Shown one piece after another: positions 61,045 through 64,000 of a stretch of 64,000 nt of DNA (position 1 is the stretch's first letter; each line of letters opens with the position of its first letter). The position numbers were made by a program, and so were the translations under genes. The notes under the pieces were generated by a model that did no database searches, was not told the DNA's origin, and saw nothing but the letters and a program-made list of their open reading frames with translations. This stretch comes from an uncultured Paracoccus sp. (lineage in GTDB: Bacteria; Pseudomonadota; Alphaproteobacteria; Rhodobacterales; Rhodobacteraceae), in the NCBI RefSeq assembly GCF_947487305.1, contig NZ_CANKWH010000006.1, positions 124,001 to 188,000 on the forward strand, given 5' to 3'.

Positions 61045-62039
61045 TGGAAACGCTCGAACGAGACCGCATCACCAGCGCCGAGATGGAGGCGCGCATCGTC
61101 CGCTATGGCGACCTGCAGCCCTGCAAGACCGCCTTCATCGATGCCCATACGCCGGGGTCGAACCAGAAGGAGAACTTCACCATCATCGGCGGCGGGGTCA
61201 GCGAAAGCCCGGACCAGCATGTGCATATCTCGATCCCGCACGGCTTCAACATCGGTGCCGCCGGCCAGCCGCCGAAATGCCGCAACAGCCTGCATTCGCA
61301 CCGCACGGCCGAGGTGTTCTTCGTCCTCAAGGGCCGCTGGCGCTTTTTCTGGGGGCGTCACGGGGATGCGGGCGAGGTGGTGCTGGAAGAGGGCGACATC
61401 TTCAACATCCCCACCGGCATCTTCCGCGGCTTCGAGAATATCGGCACCGATTACGGCATGATCATGGCGATCCTCGGCGGCGACGATGCCGGGGGCGGGG
61501 TGATCTGGGCGCCGCAGGTGATCGAGGACGCGCGCGACCACGGGCTGATCCTGTCATCCAGGGGCAAGCTTTACGACAGCAAGAAGGGTCAGGCGCTGCC
61601 CGAAGGAGAAAAGCCCATGCCGCTGCTGACCGAGGACGAGCTGAAGGCCTTCCCCGAACCGACGACCGCCGATGTGGTCCCGCATTACGTCGCGCGCTAT
61701 CTGGACCTGATGGCGCTGGCCGACCGCCAGCCGGCGCGGGTCATCGGCGAGAACGGCAAGCTGCGCGACAAGCCGGGATTCGAGGTCGATTTCATCACCA
61801 ACCGCTCGGCCTCGGAAGCCAGCCAGAGCCATGACCATCCGGCGGTGCTGATGCCGGTGAAGGGGCATTGGAAGGTGGTCTGGGCGGACGGCAGCGCCAC
61901 CTTGGCACCGGGCGATACGATGAGCGTGCCGGAGAACCTGCCCTATAGTCTGACCCCCTCGATGACCGGCGAGGCGGCGCTCTACCGCTCGGTCGGGACC
62001 GCCGATCCCGCCGGTGCGACCTGGGCCCCGGCAGCCTGA
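61044..62039 (+). CDS. Bicupin protein
   Basis: A 331-residue protein with two cupin domains. The first has an intact metal motif (LHSHRTAEVFFVLKGRW near residue 90, then EEGDIFNIPTGIFRGFEN). The second, near residue 265, has SHDHPAVLMPVKGHWKV and PGDTMSVPENLPYSL, with a less complete motif. The layout resembles gentisate-type dioxygenases and other bicupin oxygenases or isomerases, but the metal set of the second domain is altered. It is coupled by TGATG to the NTF2-like pair and may act on the same intermediate. Confidence 0.82.
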   Translation: METLERDRITSAEMEARIVRYGDLQPCKTAFIDAHTPGSNQKENFTIIGGGVSESPDQHVHISIPHGFNIGAAGQPPKCRNSLHSHRTAEVFFVLKGRWRFFWGRHGDAGEVVLEEGDIFNIPTGIFRGFENIGTDYGMIMAILGGDDAGGGVIWAPQVIEDARDHGLILSSRGKLYDSKKGQALPEGEKPMPLLTEDELKAFPEPTTADVVPHYVARYLDLMALADRQPARVIGENGKLRDKPGFEVDFITNRSASEASQSHDHPAVLMPVKGHWKVVWADGSATLAPGDTMSVPENLPYSLTPSMTGEAALYRSVGTADPAGATWAPAA

Positions 62040-62049
62040 GCCGTCACTG

Positions 62050-62742
62050 ATGACGCCGCTGATCCTTCTGCCCGGGATGATGTGCGATGGCCGTTTGTTC
62101 GGCCCGCAGATCGCCGCATTGGGCCAGACGCGCGAGGTTCGCGTCGCGCCGATCAGCGGCCACATCGCGACCGCCGCGCTGGCGGCCGAGGTGCTGGCCG
62201 CAGCCCCACCGCGTTTCGCGCTGGCGGGCCTGTCGATGGGCGGGATCGTGGCGATGGAGGTTCTGGCGCAGGCACCTGAGCGGATCGAGCGGCTGGCGCT
62301 GCTGGACACCAATCCCCGTGCCGAACTGCCCGAGGTTCAGGCCCGCCGCGCGCCGCAGATCGCGGCGGTCGAGGCGGGCGGGCTGCGTCAGGTCATGACC
62401 GAGCAGATGATCCCCAACTATCTGGCCGATCCGGCGTCCCATCCCGAGATCATCGATCTCTGCATGGACATGGCGCTGGACCTTGGTCCGCAGGTCTTTG
62501 CCCGTCAGTCGCTGGCGCTGCGCGACCGGCCCGACCGGCAGGAGGTTCTGGCCGGTGTGCGGATGCCCACGCTGATCCTCTGTGGGCGCGCGGACCGGCT
62601 GTGCCCGGTCGAACGCCACGAGCTGATGCATGGGCTGGTGCCCGGCTCGACGCTGGAGATCATCGAAAGCGCGGGCCATCTGCCCACGCTGGAACAACCC
62701 GAACACACCACGGCGGCGCTGGTCCGCTGGCTGGAGGCATGA
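62050..62742 (+). CDS. Alpha/beta hydrolase
   Basis: A 230-residue hydrolase of the alpha/beta fold. The nucleophile elbow is GLSMG near residue 61, the acid lies in LCGRADRLCP near 184 and the histidine in ESAGHLPTLEQPE near 210, so the triad is complete. It may hydrolyse an ester, lactone or enol-ester made by the preceding enzymes, comparable to 3-oxoadipate enol-lactonases in position and size. The start at 62050 is 10 bp after the bicupin stop, and its end overlaps the next gene. Confidence 0.88.
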   Translation: MTPLILLPGMMCDGRLFGPQIAALGQTREVRVAPISGHIATAALAAEVLAAAPPRFALAGLSMGGIVAMEVLAQAPERIERLALLDTNPRAELPEVQARRAPQIAAVEAGGLRQVMTEQMIPNYLADPASHPEIIDLCMDMALDLGPQVFARQSLALRDRPDRQEVLAGVRMPTLILCGRADRLCPVERHELMHGLVPGSTLEIIESAGHLPTLEQPEHTTAALVRWLEA

Positions 62743-63437
62743 TGGATACCGCCCTGCTGGACCTGCTGAAATCGGTCGACACCCCCACGGTCTGCAACGC
62801 CATCGAGGTGGCGCAAGGTCGGCGCGGCTTTGACCGCTTTACCCGTGGCACGGTCATCTGCACCGAGCCCGATGCCGGCGCCATCGTGGGCTATGCCCGC
62901 ACTGCCAGCCTCTCGGCCATCGCGCCCCCGACCGAACCGTCCGAGGTCATCCGGGCGCGGCGCATGGACTATTACCGCTACATGGCCGAAGCGCCGAAAC
63001 CCGCCATTGCCGTGGTCGAGGATCTGGATGTCCCGAACGCCATCGGCGCCTATTGGGGCGAGATCAATGTGACGGTCCACAAGGGCTTCGGTCTGGCGGG
63101 CACGCTGACGAATGGCGTGGTGCGCGATCTGGGCGATCTGCCCAAGGGCTATCCGGTGATCGCCGGCTCGGTCGGGCCAAGCCATGGCTATGTGCATCTG
63201 CGCAGCGTCGGCCAGCCGGTGCGGGTCTTCGGCCTGACCGTGGCCGAGGGCGAGCTGATCCATGCCGACCGCCACGGCGCGCTGGTGGTGCCGGCCGAGG
63301 TGATCCCGGTGCTGGCTGCCTCGATCAAGAAGCTCCTGGAGACCGAAAGGCTGGTACTGGAGCCTGCCCGGGCCGAGGGTTTTGATTTCGCGGCGTTCGA
63401 GGCGGCATGGTCGGCCTTCGAGAAGGCACGGACCTGA
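62742..63437 (+). CDS. RraA/HMG-aldolase-like family protein
   Basis: A 231-residue protein of the RraA-like fold. TPTVCNAIEVAQGRRG near residue 13 and GYWGEINVTVHKGFGLAGTLTNGVVRDLGDL near residue 100 match the fold, with the GxxGxxTxxxxRD-type metal/substrate segment. Family members are 4-hydroxy-4-methyl-2-oxoglutarate/oxaloacetate aldolases or RNase E inhibitors; in a catabolic operon an aldolase or decarboxylase role is more likely. Two adjacent ATGs (62739 and 62742) are possible; the second sits better behind GGAGG. Confidence 0.82.
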   Translation: MDTALLDLLKSVDTPTVCNAIEVAQGRRGFDRFTRGTVICTEPDAGAIVGYARTASLSAIAPPTEPSEVIRARRMDYYRYMAEAPKPAIAVVEDLDVPNAIGAYWGEINVTVHKGFGLAGTLTNGVVRDLGDLPKGYPVIAGSVGPSHGYVHLRSVGQPVRVFGLTVAEGELIHADRHGALVVPAEVIPVLAASIKKLLETERLVLEPARAEGFDFAAFEAAWSAFEKART

Positions 63438-63598
63438 TGGCATCGCGCGACGAGGCGAAATTCGACAAGGCGCTGGACAAGGCGGGGATCGCGCTGGATG
63501 CACGCGACAGGGCGGCGGCCCTGCCGGTCTTTCGCGCGCTTGCCGCGTCCTGCGCGCTGCTGAAATCTGCCGAGGCAACCACGCATGAACCCCGCTGA
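63437..63598 (+). CDS. AtzG-like small protein, amidase partner
   Basis: A 53-residue mostly helical protein that starts at the TGATG overlap with the preceding gene and overlaps the amidase gene by 14 bp. Its size, helical pattern (ALDKAGIALDARDRAAALP) and place directly before an amidase gene resemble AtzG/DUF4089 proteins, which stabilise AtzE-type amidases as GatC does for GatA. It has no signal peptide or membrane segment. The identification rests on context and pattern. Confidence 0.65.
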   Translation: MASRDEAKFDKALDKAGIALDARDRAAALPVFRALAASCALLKSAEATTHEPR

Positions 63599-64000
63599 CC
63601 TGCCGCTTGCCGAGGCTGCTGCGCGATTGCGCGCCCGCCAGCTTCGCGCCCGCGATCTGGTAGAGGCGCATCTGGACCGGATCGCGACGCGCGACGGCAG
63701 TATCGGCGCCTTCGTGGCGCTGGATGCCGCAGGCGCGCGCCGCGCCGCCGATCAGGCGGACACCGCGCTGGATGCGGGGCAGGGCGCTGGTTCGCTTATG
63801 GGCATTCCCTTTGCGGTCAAGGATCTGGTCGAGGTCGCGGGCCAGCCCCTGACCTGCGGCAGCCGGATCTTCGCCGACCGCGTGGCCACCACGGATGCCG
63901 CCGTCATCTCTGCACTGCGCCGGGCCGGGGCAATCCCGCTTGGCATGGTCGCCACCTATGAATTCGCGCTGACCGGCCCGACCTTCGACAGCGCCTATCC
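63585..64000 (+). CDS. Amidase (amidase-signature family), N-terminal part
   Basis: The first 138 residues of an amidase that runs off the right edge; the frame stays open to the end. The family's catalytic lysine is K79 in GIPFAVKD, and the segment TCGSRIFADRVATTDAAVI follows as usual; the catalytic serines lie beyond the window. Its start overlaps the AtzG-like gene, a typical arrangement of AtzE-like or biuret/oxamate-type amidases. It probably releases ammonia from an amide intermediate of the pathway. Confidence 0.88.
   Translation, partial: MNPADLPLAEAAARLRARQLRARDLVEAHLDRIATRDGSIGAFVALDAAGARRAADQADTALDAGQGAGSLMGIPFAVKDLVEVAGQPLTCGSRIFADRVATTDAAVISALRRAGAIPLGMVATYEFALTGPTFDSAY

Overview
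The window is GC-rich and densely packed with genes. It contains three complete TRAP transporters, two carbohydrate-type ABC importers, a Hint-domain protein and many solute-binding proteins. This gene content suggests an alphaproteobacterium, most likely of the Rhodobacterales (Paracoccus/Roseobacter type). That placement is inferred from gene content only. No rRNA, tRNA, CRISPR array, insertion sequence or integrase was found. The region looks like a chain of catabolic islands, each with its own transporter and regulator.

Region 1 (1-17.3 kb) is a nicotinate (vitamin B3) catabolic island. On the minus strand it holds a TAXI-type TRAP transporter, a molybdenum nicotinate hydroxylase made of a [2Fe-2S] subunit and a Mo subunit fused to a tri-haem cytochrome c tail, an enamidase, a ferredoxin with its NADPH reductase, an ABM-fold protein, two paralogous 'Amino_synth' proteins, a UPF0280 (ApbE-like) protein and a 6-hydroxynicotinate reductase. 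On the plus strand it holds a sodium:solute symporter with a 61-residue partner and a MarR regulator. The expected route is nicotinate to 6-hydroxynicotinate to 1,4,5,6-tetrahydro-6-oxonicotinate to 2-formylglutarate. It joins an aerobic-style first enzyme to a reductive branch best known from the anaerobe Eubacterium barkeri. Seven copies of one 18-bp box (consensus TYGTTRGTATRCAAACGA) sit in front of the transcription units. At four of them it overlaps or abuts a recognisable -10 element, so the MarR protein probably represses the whole island.

Region 2 (17.3-23.7 kb) contains a second TRAP operon (DctPQM) with a divergent IclR regulator and a small proline-rich ORF, then a LigB-type dioxygenase/DoxX pair with a divergent LysR regulator.

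Region 3 (23.7-30.4 kb) is a LacI-controlled sugar operon: regulator, ABC solute-binding protein, two permeases, a GH32/GH68-clan beta-propeller hydrolase and an ATPase. Two abutting operators precede it and a strong terminator follows. It probably serves sucrose or other fructosides.

Region 4 (30.8-42.5 kb) is a signalling and accessory block with AT-richer spacers. It holds a Hint-domain protein, a lipoxygenase-like enzyme in an operon with a 1756-residue pseudokinase/AAA/GAF/class III cyclase protein, and a divergent SulP transporter followed by a separate cyclic-nucleotide-binding protein that carries an in-frame hexanucleotide microsatellite.

Region 5 (42.5-48.9 kb) holds a DapA-family lyase, an FAD amine/imino-acid oxidase and a LysR regulator on the minus strand, divergent from a third TRAP system.

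Region 6 (49.0-64.0 kb) is the most novel part: four SnoaL/NTF2-fold genes, a second ABC importer, a histidinol-dehydrogenase-like enzyme, an SDR, a LacI regulator, a bicupin, an alpha/beta hydrolase, an RraA-like protein, an AtzG-like mini-protein and the start of an amidase. Most stop and start codons overlap. Two promoters share a CpG-centred palindrome (TTGCATNCGTATGCAA) that covers the -35 box and is the likely operator of the local LacI protein. The substrate is unknown.
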